64,000 nucleotides of DNA from Paenibacillus tyrphae (lineage in GTDB: Bacteria; Bacillota; Bacilli; Paenibacillales; NBRC-103111), in NCBI RefSeq assembly GCF_027925525.1, contig NZ_BSDJ01000019.1, positions 1 to 64,000 of the forward strand, read 5' to 3'. Numbering within the stretch: position 1 is the first letter of the stretch; each line of letters starts with the position of its first letter. A model generated the notes under the pieces. It was not told the origin of the DNA. It ran no database searches and saw only the letters and a list, made by a program, of their open reading frames with translations. The position numbers and the translations under genes are program-made. This document shows positions 43,430-51,915 of this stretch, piece after piece.

Positions 43430-44545
43430 TTATAAGGCCAGCTTCAGCATGATGCTTAGCTTTCCTTCCTCCAGCCGGACGCCGGTTACCTGCAAAAACG
43501 AGGCGATATTTTGGGGGTAAATCCCCAGGTCGAAGCTTTTTTCGAATTCCTCCACCGTCGTGGCAGGCAGGGAAAAGCCGTTAAACTGCATTTCCAAAAT
43601 TCGGAACCGGATAAACGGTTTTCCGCTTCCGTCATCCATTAAGGCCATCTCGTAGCTTCCCCGGATCATGACGGCAATATCGCCTTCCTGCCCGGAGGCC
43701 GATACTTGATCGGGATAGAAGTGAAACGTCAGATTGCGGAACCGTTCATTTTTTTTGCGCAAAAAATCGTTTAATTCGCCGTCCGTCATCTGAAACGTAT
43801 AATTTACTCCGTTCATGACCAGATTGCCGCTCTTGTTCTTACCGCCACCGGACGTCACCAGCTCTGGAAGCTGCTGCATCGCACCCGCAAGCGCTTGGAA
43901 GTACGTCTTGAACAGCGGAATGCCCTTGTCCTCCCACAGCTTATTGAGCTCAAGCATTTGCTGCTGTAGCAGCGCCGCCTGTTCCTTGCTATCGGCGAGC
44001 TGGGCATCTACTTCTTTCTGAAGTGCGGTGAGCCGTTCACGCTGCTGCAAGTAACGCTCTTTCGTCCGCTGCAGGGAGGTATGGGCTTCAGCCAGCTCTT
44101 TTTTAACCGAGGCCAGCCGCTGCCATGCATCCGTATGACGCTGCAGCGCTTGTTTATCGTTGCGCAGAATCATTTGCAAATAGTCGAGCACCGAAACCGC
44201 ATCGGAGAACGAACCTACCGAGAATAGCAGCGCCCACAGCGAATCGCGGTCGCCCATGTAGTAAGAGCGGACGACTTTGGCGGCGTGAATTTTCGCCTCG
44301 CTTGTGGAAAGCTCCGCTTCGCGAATTTGCTGTTCTGCGCTCTGCATCTGTGCCTGGAGCTTGATTTCCTGGTCGGCAATGCGGTTTAGCTCCTGATCGA
44401 TCTCATAGATGGTCAAGCCTTTCTGCAGCAAGCTTCTGTCCGCTTGTCCGCTTTCCGCATATGCGGAATAGGGCCACAAGGCGGATAAACATCCGTATAC
44501 CGAGAAAAGCGCAAGGATAGCCCATTGGCGTATATTCACACGCAT
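43430..44545 (-). CDS. Secreted coiled-coil protein, CwlO/PcsB N-domain-like
   Basis: This 371-residue protein has a signal peptide (AILALFSVYGCLSALWPYSAYA) and a long coiled coil (about residues 40-215) with pattern IDQELNRIADQEIKLQAQMQSAEQQI and VVRSYYMGDRDSLWALLFSVGSFSD, which is like the N-terminal regulatory domain of the CwlO/PcsB peptidoglycan hydrolases. No NlpC/P60 or CHAP catalytic domain follows; the C-terminal about 150 residues are a different beta-rich domain I cannot name. GGGAGGGAC precedes ATG 44545. A role at the cell wall is inferred only. Confidence 0.8.
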   Translation of the reverse strand: MRVNIRQWAILALFSVYGCLSALWPYSAYAESGQADRSLLQKGLTIYEIDQELNRIADQEIKLQAQMQSAEQQIREAELSTSEAKIHAAKVVRSYYMGDRDSLWALLFSVGSFSDAVSVLDYLQMILRNDKQALQRHTDAWQRLASVKKELAEAHTSLQRTKERYLQQRERLTALQKEVDAQLADSKEQAALLQQQMLELNKLWEDKGIPLFKTYFQALAGAMQQLPELVTSGGGKNKSGNLVMNGVNYTFQMTDGELNDFLRKKNERFRNLTFHFYPDQVSASGQEGDIAVMIRGSYEMALMDDGSGKPFIRFRILEMQFNGFSLPATTVEEFEKSFDLGIYPQNIASFLQVTGVRLEEGKLSIMLKLAL

Positions 44546-44598
44546 GTCCCTCCCGTCCTTTCAACTAAAGATTATCATAGGAATGGGAAAAACATGAC

Positions 44599-44627
44599 AA
44601 AAAAATTCCACGGCGCTGTGCCATGGA
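44599..44627 (-). terminator. Terminator of the lipoprotein gene
   Basis: On the minus strand TTCCATGGC pairs with GCCGTGGAA, followed by seven T (A at 44599-44605 on the plus strand). Confidence 0.82.
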
Positions 44628-44642
44628 AGGGCTTCCGTCACG

Positions 44643-45587
44643 TTACTTTTTGCCCGCTTGAGGCTTAGGGAGCAATCGTAAAATGTCTTCCGCATGTTTT
44701 ACCTGCTTCGGCGTTTCTTTCGTAAAGGCAGGCGTCTGATTGATCTCTTGCACCTTGTACGTCCATTCCACGCTGTTTTTCGTATCGTTTCCGCCTTCGA
44801 CCGAAAAATAAAGCTTTCCGGTTTGTTCGCGGATAAAACCTTGATTGTCGATCAGGATACTTAACGTCGTAGGAGCTTCGATCTTGATCCGCTCCAGCGA
44901 AGTTTTCCATTCCCCGGTTTGTCCCGATCCGCTCAGTCCGCTGGTCATCAGCTCGTTAAGCACCGACGGCAGTGCGGTGGCGAAATATTTTGCCGCTTCC
45001 TGCTTGTTCTTGTCCGTCACCGTAAGCGTAATGCGCTTCGCCGGCTCGCCGTCGGCAAGCTTTTCGTCCTTGCTGCCAGGCTCCAGCCAGTTCGGGTTGA
45101 CCCCTTCCAGCAGCTTGCCCGTCAGGGAAGCGCTCAGCCTTCCGGTGTTTTTGAGCTTGTCCGCTTGTTTGTCCAGCGGCAGCATCAAATATTCGTCTGT
45201 TTTCGTAATGGCTGGCATCTGCAGATACATTTTGTTATCTTTAAGAAGAAACGGCAGTTCGATGGGCGAAGCCGCGCCTTTCGGCGTAAGTTTGACCGAG
45301 GCTTCCATTCGGACCGGATCTGCGAGCGAAACGAGCCCGCTGTATTCGAATTTGCTGTCTTTGACCAGGCCTAGCAAAGCGGCAGTTACCGGTTGCGAGC
45401 CCGAAAATAAAGAAGCGTCCAGCTTCAGCTCCGCTTCCCCGGCATATCGGTAGCTTTGGATTTGCTCCTGCTTGGCGACGGCTTGCATCAAATCCTGCTT
45501 CACCTGCTGATGATCGGTGCAGGCGGACGTGAGCAGAACGGTGCAGCTTATAAGGGCCGCGCAAAAGATCGTTCTTGGTTTAAACAA
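44643..45587 (-). CDS. Lipoprotein of unknown function
   Basis: This 314-residue lipoprotein has signal peptide and lipobox LLTSAC. The mature part is beta-rich, with repeats like YRYAGEAELKLDASLF and MYLQMPAITKTDEYLMLPL, resembling the LolA/LppX-like fold of Gram-positive DUF6612-type lipoproteins; this assignment is tentative. TTG 45587 has AGGAGAGGA upstream. It ends before a clear terminator and is divergent from midA. Confidence 0.82.
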   Translation of the reverse strand: MFKPRTIFCAALISCTVLLTSACTDHQQVKQDLMQAVAKQEQIQSYRYAGEAELKLDASLFSGSQPVTAALLGLVKDSKFEYSGLVSLADPVRMEASVKLTPKGAASPIELPFLLKDNKMYLQMPAITKTDEYLMLPLDKQADKLKNTGRLSASLTGKLLEGVNPNWLEPGSKDEKLADGEPAKRITLTVTDKNKQEAAKYFATALPSVLNELMTSGLSGSGQTGEWKTSLERIKIEAPTTLSILIDNQGFIREQTGKLYFSVEGGNDTKNSVEWTYKVQEINQTPAFTKETPKQVKHAEDILRLLPKPQAGKK

Positions 45588-45676
45588 GGCTCTGCTTCCT
45601 CTCCTATTTTTCTCATCCTATTATAGCGAGTAGGGGAGGTTTTGTCTTTAGTAATTTGGCGAGAGGCGGTAGGCGC

Positions 45677-46804
45677 ATGAAAACGGAGCAGGCGAACGAT
45701 TCCCCGCTGCTGCAAGCAATTCGGGAACAGATTGAGATGCAGCAGGACCGGGCGATTTCGTTCCGGGACTATATGGATTTGTGCTTGTATCATCCGAGCT
45801 TGGGCTATTATATGAATTCGAATCGCAAAATCGGCCGGGCGGGCGACTTTTATACGAGCGCTTCGGTCGGCAGCGTGCTAGGCGACATGCTCGCCTCCTA
45901 CCTTCGAAGCTTTGCGGAGACGCGGAGCGGCGATATTTGCTTAACGGAGTGGGGAGGGGGCGACGGAACCTTAGCGAGACAAATGCTTGACGCCATCCGA
46001 AGCGGCTCTCCTGCGCTGTATGCGCGGCTGCGCTTCGTGAGCGTCGAAAGAAGCCCGATGCACCGGAGCCTTCAATCGGAGGCGCTAGCGCCCCATAGGG
46101 CGCTTGTGAGCTATCTCACAGACGAGGAATGGCACGAGGCAGGTCCTTGGCACAACACGCTGGTATTGTCTAACGAGTTGCCGGACGCCTTTCCGGTGTA
46201 CCGAATCGTTAGCCGCGAAGCCGGATGGCGCGAAATTCTGGTTGGCTGGGATGATGAACGAAGCTGCCTGACAGAGGTGGAAAGACCGTTATCGAGAGGC
46301 GAGCTTGAGGCCTTTATCCGCAAGGAAGCGATTCCGCCGAGGATGGGGCAGCGATTCGAGATCAATTTGGACGCGCTGCGCTGGCTGCGGACGGTTGCCG
46401 GCAGCATGGGGAACGGCAGTGTGCTGCTGACGATCGACTACGGGCACGTCAGGGAAGAGCTCTACGCTCCGCACCGGATGAACGGAACGCTGCTGTGCTA
46501 CCGAAAGCACCAGGCCTCCGATACGCCGCTGCAGTTCCCAGGCGAACAGGATATGACCGCCCATGTCAATTTCAGCGCGTTGATCGATGCCGGGAAGGAA
46601 GCGGGTCTGGAGCCTTTGGACCTGTTCAGCCAGAAGCAATTTTTGCTGGAGCAGGGATTGCTTGACGAGCTGAGCGATCATGACGCCCGGGACCCGTTCT
46701 CGCCGCAAGCCCGGCGCAATCGGGCCATTCGGCAGCTGCTCCTCAGCGACCGGATGAGCGAGCTGTTCAAGGTTTTGATTCAAAAAAAAGGCGAACCGCA
46801 CTGA
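45677..46804 (+). CDS. MidA-type SAM-dependent methyltransferase (DUF185)
   Basis: This 375-residue enzyme belongs to the DUF185/NDUFAF7/MidA family of protein arginine methyltransferases. Family marks are ISFRDYMDLCLYHPSLGYYM, GDFYTSASVGSVLGDML, the SAM motif LTEWGGGDGTLARQML, and SNELPDAFPV (typical NE-L-DA-PV). ATG 45677 follows GGCGGTAGG; TTG 45656 is rejected for want of a site. In bacteria its protein target is not known. Confidence 0.9.
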   Translation: MKTEQANDSPLLQAIREQIEMQQDRAISFRDYMDLCLYHPSLGYYMNSNRKIGRAGDFYTSASVGSVLGDMLASYLRSFAETRSGDICLTEWGGGDGTLARQMLDAIRSGSPALYARLRFVSVERSPMHRSLQSEALAPHRALVSYLTDEEWHEAGPWHNTLVLSNELPDAFPVYRIVSREAGWREILVGWDDERSCLTEVERPLSRGELEAFIRKEAIPPRMGQRFEINLDALRWLRTVAGSMGNGSVLLTIDYGHVREELYAPHRMNGTLLCYRKHQASDTPLQFPGEQDMTAHVNFSALIDAGKEAGLEPLDLFSQKQFLLEQGLLDELSDHDARDPFSPQARRNRAIRQLLLSDRMSELFKVLIQKKGEPH

Positions 46805-46826
46805 AGCTTGCGGTTCGCCTTTCTTG
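46787..46826 (+). terminator. Terminator overlapping the methyltransferase gene end
   Basis: AGGCGAACCGCA (46789-46800) pairs with TGCGGTTCGCCT (46809-46820); the stop codon lies at the loop. Confidence 0.85.
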
Positions 46827-46863
46827 TCTCCGTATTCGCTTACTTTTTTCCGAACTGGCAGGA

Positions 46864-47094
46864 TTAGATGGACATTTTGAAAAATGACCAGTAGGTAAAC
46901 CCTGTAAACGAAACAATCATGTAGCCCCAAAAAATCAATATGTAGGCACGTTCGGACAATTTCATGTATCCTAACAGCGTGAAAATCGCCGTCTGGGCGA
47001 AAAAGATGAGCGCCATCGGAATAAAGTCGCCGGCCAACGCCATGAGCCCGATTACAAGCGTCCAGAAGCCGAGAACGCGAAACATGCGATCCAT
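46864..47094 (-). CDS. yqgY: DUF2626 membrane protein (YqgY)
   Basis: This 76-residue protein with two or three membrane helices begins MDRMFRVLGFWTLVIGLMALAGD and ends TGFTYWSFFKMSI, which fits DUF2626/YqgY proteins of Bacillales; their function is unknown. AGAGAGGGGGATACAGG lies ahead of ATG 47094, and an excellent sigma-A promoter sits upstream. Confidence 0.88.
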   Translation of the reverse strand: MDRMFRVLGFWTLVIGLMALAGDFIPMALIFFAQTAIFTLLGYMKLSERAYILIFWGYMIVSFTGFTYWSFFKMSI

Positions 47095-47144
47095 CCTGTA
47101 TCCCCCTCTCTTTGATCACGTTCGATACTTATGTACTACCCACC

Positions 47145-47173
47145 ATTATAGCGAAAGCCCTCTTGCGTGTAAA
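47145..47173 (-). promoter_or_regulatory. SigA promoter of yqgY
   Basis: On the minus strand TTTACA (47173-47168), 17 bases, TATAAT (47150-47145). Confidence 0.78.
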
Positions 47174-47291
47174 CGCCCAATCCGTGACGAATTTTAGTCA
47201 AATTTTTAGCCCTTCACAACATATCGTTGCCCAAATCCGCCCAAACGATGTATGACCGCCTTGAAAATTGGCAATACAAATTACTAGAAAA

Positions 47292-47322
47292 GTATTCTAT
47301 GAACTCTACCATGGGCATAGAG
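47292..47322 (+). promoter_or_regulatory. Possible forespore promoter of rsfA
   Basis: GTATT (47292-47296), 16 bases, GGGCATAGAG (47313-47322) is a loose match to sigma-F/sigma-G promoters. rsfA is a forespore gene in B. subtilis. The rest of the 47174-47380 gap shows nothing clear. Confidence 0.3.
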
Positions 47323-47396
47323 ATAAAGTAACGCAGCACTTTATGCATCACGAACATAGATGCGGATGAACCTATAGGGGTTAGGAGGACGGCTTG

Positions 47397-48047
47397 ATGA
47401 CGGCAATCAGACAAGACGCTTGGAGCGAGGAAGACGATTTGATATTGGCGGAGGTGACGTTAAGACATATTCGCGAAGGCAGCACACAGCTGTCCGCTTT
47501 TGAAGAAGTGGGCGAAAAAATAGGTAGAACCGCGGCCGCTTGCGGCTTCCGCTGGAACAGCTTCGTCCGCAAGAAATACGAGGCGGCGATTCAGATCGCC
47601 AAAGCGCAGCGCCAGAAAAGGAACCAACACCGCAAGCATGCGAGCGCGTTCGCATCCGTTGCGGGCAGCGGCATGGGCGGCCCTTTGGCTTCGGAAGGCG
47701 CGGTGCGCAGCGACGGGATCGTAGAAGAGTTGTCGATCGACGCCGTTATCCGTTTCCTGCGGCAGTGGAAAGGAAGCTATCAGGAAATGGTGCGGCACGT
47801 AAGGCAGCTTGAGAAAGAACTGAACGACAAGCAGGATGAGCTTGAGCGGCTGCGCAGTCTTAATGACGAGCTCAGCCGGCAGGTCAGTGACGTCTCGACC
47901 GATTACCGCGTCGTGAACGACGATTACAAAGCGCTTATCCAGATTATGGACCGGGCCCGCAAGCTTGCTTTTTTGGCGGAGGAAGAAGAGGAAAGCAAAA
48001 CACGCTTTAAAATGGATGAAAACGGGAATCTGGAACGGATCGAATAA
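47397..48047 (+). CDS. rsfA: RsfA family prespore transcription factor
   Basis: RsfA adjusts sigma-F-dependent gene expression in the forespore. The 216-residue protein has a Myb/SANT-like N-terminal DNA-binding domain ([48 protein letters not shown]) and a C-terminal coiled coil ([23 protein letters not shown]). ATG 47397 is 8 bases after AGGAGG; TTG 47394 is less likely. It lies before panE, the ylbO-ylbQ arrangement of B. subtilis. Confidence 0.92.
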   Translation: MTAIRQDAWSEEDDLILAEVTLRHIREGSTQLSAFEEVGEKIGRTAAACGFRWNSFVRKKYEAAIQIAKAQRQKRNQHRKHASAFASVAGSGMGGPLASEGAVRSDGIVEELSIDAVIRFLRQWKGSYQEMVRHVRQLEKELNDKQDELERLRSLNDELSRQVSDVSTDYRVVNDDYKALIQIMDRARKLAFLAEEEEESKTRFKMDENGNLERIE

Positions 48048-48063
48048 CCGGAACCGTCTCATA

Positions 48064-48120
48064 AAAAAGGAAGAGCCCCCGAATCGGGCTGCCATGGGCT
48101 GCCGGTTCCGGGGTTTTTGT
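48064..48120 (+). terminator. Probable terminator of rsfA
   Basis: GAGCCCCCGAA and TTCCGGGGTTTTT can pair imperfectly around an internal GGGCTGCC repeat, and a T-run follows. Confidence 0.6.
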
Positions 48121-48186
48121 GCGTACCCCGCCATTTTTTGCTATGATAGACTGTACAAACTTTTTAGCGCACGGGGGAGAAAGACG

Positions 48187-49170
48187 ATGGGCCGTTTTAC
48201 GGTGATTGGAGCAGGGGCGCTCGGAACGTTGTTTGCGGTCAGATTATCCAAAGCGGGGCACGAGGTTGAGGTCGTCGTCCGCCGGGCCGAACGGAAAGCT
48301 GAAATCGAAGCTGCCGGACTGCGCTTGATGGATGCCGTTTCCGGATCGGAGGAAAAAAGCGCGCGGGCAGTAATTACGGCTTTTCCCCGCGTTCGGCTGT
48401 GGGAGGAAAAGGAAGCGTTCGGGGGAAAGGACGGAAGCGGGCCGCATGTTATCCTGCTAGCCGTGAAGCAGTCCGCTATAACCCGGGAGCTTGGGCTCGA
48501 ACTTGGCCGGCGCATGGGATCCTCGGCATGGATGGTCTGCTTGCAGAACGGCATCGGGCATCTGGAGACGCTGGCTGCGTATGTACCTGCGGAACGGCTG
48601 CTCGCAGCTGTGACGACGGAAGGCGCGATGATCTCCACCGCCGGGGAAGCCGTTCATACGGGGAGCGGCATGACCTGGGTAGGCGCAGTAGGAGACGAAA
48701 GGGCCGAAGTCTCGGAAATCATGCAAAAAAATCTGGTTTATTGGCTGCAATTGGCAGGATTTAGCGCATCCGTGTCGAAAAACATCTCTAGCCGTATTTG
48801 GCAAAAGCTTCTTATTAATGCCGTCATCAATCCGCTCACCGCCTTGCTGCGGGTGCCAAACGGCGAGCTTCTGAGTTTGCCGGGAGCCGGAGAGCTGATG
48901 CGTGCTTTGTACGATGAAGGGGTTGCTCTGGCGCGTGCGCTTGACATCCGGCTGGAGCCGGATCTGTGGGAGCAGTTGCTGGAGGTATGCCGGCGGACCG
49001 CAAACAACCGGTCCTCTATGCTTCAGGACATGACGGCTGGCCGTCTTACGGAAATCGACGCCATTACGGGAGGATTGCTGCGGGAGGCGAACCGTAGCGA
49101 AATAGAGCTTCCGACGCATCTTACCGTATACCGGCTGATCAAGGCCGCGGAAGCCGGGCACCGGCCCTGA
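48187..49170 (+). CDS. panE: 2-dehydropantoate 2-reductase
   Basis: PanE reduces ketopantoate to pantoate with NADPH in pantothenate and CoA synthesis. The 327-residue protein has the N-terminal nucleotide-binding loop VIGAGALGTLFAVRLSKAGHEV, the catalytic Lys segment IWQKLLINAVINPLTALL and the C-terminal SSMLQDMTAGRLTEIDAITG. GGGGGAG is 7 bases before ATG 48187. It corresponds to ylbQ, but a second PanE elsewhere is possible. Confidence 0.93.
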   Translation: MGRFTVIGAGALGTLFAVRLSKAGHEVEVVVRRAERKAEIEAAGLRLMDAVSGSEEKSARAVITAFPRVRLWEEKEAFGGKDGSGPHVILLAVKQSAITRELGLELGRRMGSSAWMVCLQNGIGHLETLAAYVPAERLLAAVTTEGAMISTAGEAVHTGSGMTWVGAVGDERAEVSEIMQKNLVYWLQLAGFSASVSKNISSRIWQKLLINAVINPLTALLRVPNGELLSLPGAGELMRALYDEGVALARALDIRLEPDLWEQLLEVCRRTANNRSSMLQDMTAGRLTEIDAITGGLLREANRSEIELPTHLTVYRLIKAAEAGHRP

Positions 49171-49207
49171 CGGCCGAACATTATCGATTGAAATCGGGTG
49201 ATATCGC

Positions 49208-49603
49208 TTGAGTGCATTGTTTGGATGGCTGCAGCAGCTTTATACGTTTCTTGCGCTCGTTCCGTTCGTAGCTTTTTTCATTGTATGGGTTGCCGTTTAC
49301 TATTATACGAAAGACAAGCGCAGAGCGACGCATCTCAGCATGGATATCACCACGTTGTTCCTTATCGGCTCCGTTGCGTTCATGAGCCGGAATTTGTTCG
49401 ATTCGGGAATGCTGCTGTGGACGATCGTGCTGCTGTTTCTCGTTGCCGCCGGCTTGCTTGGAAATATGCAAAACCGGCTTAAGGGAAAGATCGATTTGAT
49501 CAAAATCGCCAGAACGCTGGGACGGCTTGGTTTTGTGCTGCTGACGGCCTGCTATGTTCTCCTGCTGTTCATCGGCATCGGCAAATATATGATCAACTCG
49601 TAA
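49208..49603 (+). CDS. DUF3397 membrane protein
   Basis: This 131-residue protein with four membrane helices fits the DUF3397 family of Bacillales (FVAFFIVWVAVYYYTKDKRRATHLSMDITTLFLIGSV). The start TTG 49208 has GGTGAT 5 bases before it, complementary to the 16S rRNA end; TTG 49217 is possible. It follows panE by 37 bases and is probably cotranscribed. Function unknown. Confidence 0.85.
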   Translation: MSALFGWLQQLYTFLALVPFVAFFIVWVAVYYYTKDKRRATHLSMDITTLFLIGSVAFMSRNLFDSGMLLWTIVLLFLVAAGLLGNMQNRLKGKIDLIKIARTLGRLGFVLLTACYVLLLFIGIGKYMINS

Positions 49604-49712
49604 AGAGTAAAGAGATGAGCGTACTTAATTTGATGGAGGACATCGGGCGGGGCTGCATACGGAACACAAATCCGTATTGTAGCGATTAACGAATAAAATG
49701 CTCCCATTTTTG

Positions 49713-49746
49713 AGAGTCTAACCCAAAAGGCTCTTTATTTTTTTGT
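49713..49746 (+). terminator. Terminator after panE-DUF3397
   Basis: AGAGTC (49713-49718) pairs with GGCTCT (49729-49734), followed by TTATTTTTTT. Confidence 0.7.
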
Positions 49747-49772
49747 GATTAAACTACAAAAAGTGATATAAT
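49743..49772 (+). promoter_or_regulatory. Possible SigA promoter upstream of oppA
   Basis: TTGTGA (49743-49748), 18 bases, TATAAT (49767-49772). Other -10-like TATAAT sites are at 49840 and 49970. The 404-base gap before oppA is AT-rich compared with the genes around it. Confidence 0.45.
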
Positions 49773-49854
49773 AATACTAAAAACTACAGAAAATGGGCAA
49801 AAACAAAAAATAACACTAGATTTTATTAACCCGTGGTTGTATAATTTCTATTTG

Positions 49855-49865
49855 GTAACGGTTAC
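49855..49865. promoter_or_regulatory. Palindrome, possible operator upstream of oppA
   Basis: GTAAC-G-GTTAC is a perfect 11-bp palindrome within TGGTAACGGTTACA. It resembles LacI-family operators, but differs from the CcpA cre consensus at two positions. Confidence 0.35.
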
Positions 49866-49930
49866 ATTCAACAGGGTCTTTACTTTTCCGCTGGAATCTT
49901 ATATCATCAAAGGGTGTCATGTAAGGTGTG

Positions 49931-49966
49931 AATTCTATGTCATGTTATATAACACGACAAGAATTA
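49931..49966. repeat. Long dyad immediately upstream of oppA
   Basis: A 22-bp near-palindrome (49938-49959, halves TGTCATGTTAT and ATAACACGACA, one mismatched pair) extends through AATTCT on the left and AGAATT on the right with one bulged base. It overlies the -35 area of a possible promoter whose TATAAT is at 49970-49975, so it is a good operator candidate. Confidence 0.6.
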
Positions 49967-50006
49967 ACATATAATTACATAAACTAAAAAGGAGGAAGTC
50001 AGTCTT

Positions 50007-51668
50007 ATGAAGTATAACAAGCTTCTCGTCCTCGCATCGGTTACAGCTATGCTTGGCACAACCGTTGCGGGTTGCTCGGGCAACGCAGATAACCAACAAG
50101 CGGGGGGCACAGACAATAAAAAAGCTCCGGCTCAAGAAATTAGAATCAACCTCGCGGCAGAACCGCCGGCAATCGACAGCTCCATGGCAACGACGAATCC
50201 TTCTTTTACAATTCTTAACGCGGTGAACGAAGGTCTGTACCGTCTGGATGCGGAAGGCAAGCCGCAACCAGGTCTGGCAGCAAAGCTTCCGGATATCTCC
50301 CCGGATGGCCTCGTGTATACGATCACACTTCGCGACGGTTTGACATGGGCCGACGGCTCCCCGTTGAAAGCAAGCGATTTTGTATGGGCTTACCAACGTA
50401 CGTTGGACCCGGCGACAAAAGCGAAATACGCAACGATGCTCTCCTGGATCAAAGGTGGCGTTGCATTGAATAAAGCGAAGCCGGAAGAAGTGGAAGCGAA
50501 AAAAGCAGAGCTGGGCGTAAAAGCAAAAGACGATAAAACGCTTGAAATTACGCTGGAAAGACCGGTTGCGTTCTTCACCGACCAATTGGCTAACCCGCTT
50601 TTCTTCCCGCAAAAGGGCGATTTTGTCAAGGCACAAGGCGACAAAAACGGCGCCGATGCCGACAAAATTATCGGTGCAGGTCCGTTCAAAATGGAAAAAT
50701 GGGATCACGAGCAGCAAATCGTTCTCGTCAAAAATGACAAGTACTGGGATGCTGCAAACGTGAAACTGAACAAAGTAACCGTCAACGTGGTTAAAGACGC
50801 TAACACGGCTCTTAACATGTACGAGACGGACCAAGTGGACCTGACGGAGCTTCGCGGCGAGCAGGCCAAAGCTTACCAAGGCAAGCCGGATTTGACGCTG
50901 AAGAAAGAATTCGTAACAGGTTACCTGATGTTCCACAATTCGAAGTTCCCGGCGTTTGCGAACGTGAAAATCCGCCAAGCTCTCGGCATGGCGATTGACC
51001 GCAAAGCTTACAACGAAGTTGTCAACGGGGGAACGTCCATTCCTTCGACAGGTCTGGTTCCAGTAACCGTTCTTGACGGCAACAAGCAGGAATTCCGTAA
51101 AGTAGCGGGTGATACTGAACCTGCCTTCGATGTGGCAAAAGCGAAGCAGCTTCTGGCTGAAGGCTTGAAAGAGCTGAACATGACTTCCTTGCCGAAGTTC
51201 AAGCTGACGGCTGACGATACCGAAGGCGCGAAAAAGACGATTGAGTTCGTTCAAGCTCAATGGAAGCAGAACCTCGGAGTTGACGTTGACGGCGAGCCGC
51301 TGCCATTCGCATTGCGCGTGAAAAACATGCAAGAAAACAATTTCGACGCTCTGTTCGCACTGTGGGGCGCCGATTATAACGATCCGATGACGTTCCTCGA
51401 CATGTGGTTGTCCGACAACAAATCCTTCAACTATGTGGCATACAACAACAAAGCGTATGACGATCTGGTTAAAGGCGCAGACAAAGAAGTCGACTTGGCG
51501 AAACGTTCCAAAATGCTGATCGATGCCGAGAAGCAGCTGATGGCTGATCTTCCGATTTCTCCGCTCTACTTCCGTACGAGACCTTACGCGAAGAAACCGA
51601 ACGTAGAAGGCCTGATTTTGCCTCCTATGTCCAAAGAATGGGAACTGAAGTGGGTTTCCATTAAGTAA
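50007..51668 (+). CDS. oppA: Oligopeptide ABC transporter substrate-binding lipoprotein OppA
   Basis: This 553-residue family 5 extracellular solute-binding lipoprotein captures peptides for uptake. Signal peptide and lipobox VAGCSGN are followed by the SBP_bac_5 domain (INLAAEPPAIDSSMATTNPSFTILNAVNEGLYRLD; VYTITLRDGLTWADGSPLKASDFVWAYQR). AAAAAGGAGG lies 10 bases before ATG 50007. Its codon use (few CGG, GCG; many AAA, GAA) suggests high expression. It heads oppABCDF, with a terminator and a hairpin after it, so it is probably made in excess over the permease. Confidence 0.96.
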   Translation: MKYNKLLVLASVTAMLGTTVAGCSGNADNQQAGGTDNKKAPAQEIRINLAAEPPAIDSSMATTNPSFTILNAVNEGLYRLDAEGKPQPGLAAKLPDISPDGLVYTITLRDGLTWADGSPLKASDFVWAYQRTLDPATKAKYATMLSWIKGGVALNKAKPEEVEAKKAELGVKAKDDKTLEITLERPVAFFTDQLANPLFFPQKGDFVKAQGDKNGADADKIIGAGPFKMEKWDHEQQIVLVKNDKYWDAANVKLNKVTVNVVKDANTALNMYETDQVDLTELRGEQAKAYQGKPDLTLKKEFVTGYLMFHNSKFPAFANVKIRQALGMAIDRKAYNEVVNGGTSIPSTGLVPVTVLDGNKQEFRKVAGDTEPAFDVAKAKQLLAEGLKELNMTSLPKFKLTADDTEGAKKTIEFVQAQWKQNLGVDVDGEPLPFALRVKNMQENNFDALFALWGADYNDPMTFLDMWLSDNKSFNYVAYNNKAYDDLVKGADKEVDLAKRSKMLIDAEKQLMADLPISPLYFRTRPYAKKPNVEGLILPPMSKEWELKWVSIK

Positions 51669-51718
51669 TCCGTTTTTCCCGATGAACCATAGTAAGTAGT
51701 GGCTGATTCGTCAACGAG

Positions 51719-51756
51719 GGGGCCGTTCTGATCTTTGGAACGGCTCCGATTTTTTC
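51719..51756 (+). terminator. Partial terminator between oppA and oppB
   Basis: GGGGCCGTTC (51719-51728) pairs with GAACGGCTCC (51738-51747), followed by GATTTTTTC. Placed after the binding-protein gene it would lower transcription of the permease genes. Confidence 0.8.
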
Positions 51757-51784
51757 TGTACGCAACTGCCCTCTGTTCGGAGGA

Positions 51785-51849
51785 AGCGGAGCTGCTTCGC
51801 AAACATAGTCTTGCTTTGGAGCGGTCTATGCTTGCGAAGCAGTTCGGCT
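51785..51849. repeat. 24-bp-arm inverted repeat in oppA-oppB gap
   Basis: CTGCTTCGCAAACATAG (51792-51808) and CTATGCTTGCGAAGCAG (51826-51842) are inverted with one mismatch; pairing extends outward seven more bases (AGCGGAG with TTCGGCT) with one mismatch and one wobble. No T-run follows. It may stabilise the oppA 3' end or block read-through. Confidence 0.75.
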
Positions 51850-51915
51850 GTTTCCAATCGAGCCTTTTCGAGCCTTGCTGCTTGTCCTTGTTTGAATTAG
51901 TTCAGGAGGTGTGCC

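Noticed and set aside
49935-51332. Minus-strand open frame of 465 codons opposite oppA
   Set aside because: Shadow of OppA; the sequence has no domain pattern and starts in the AT-rich promoter region.
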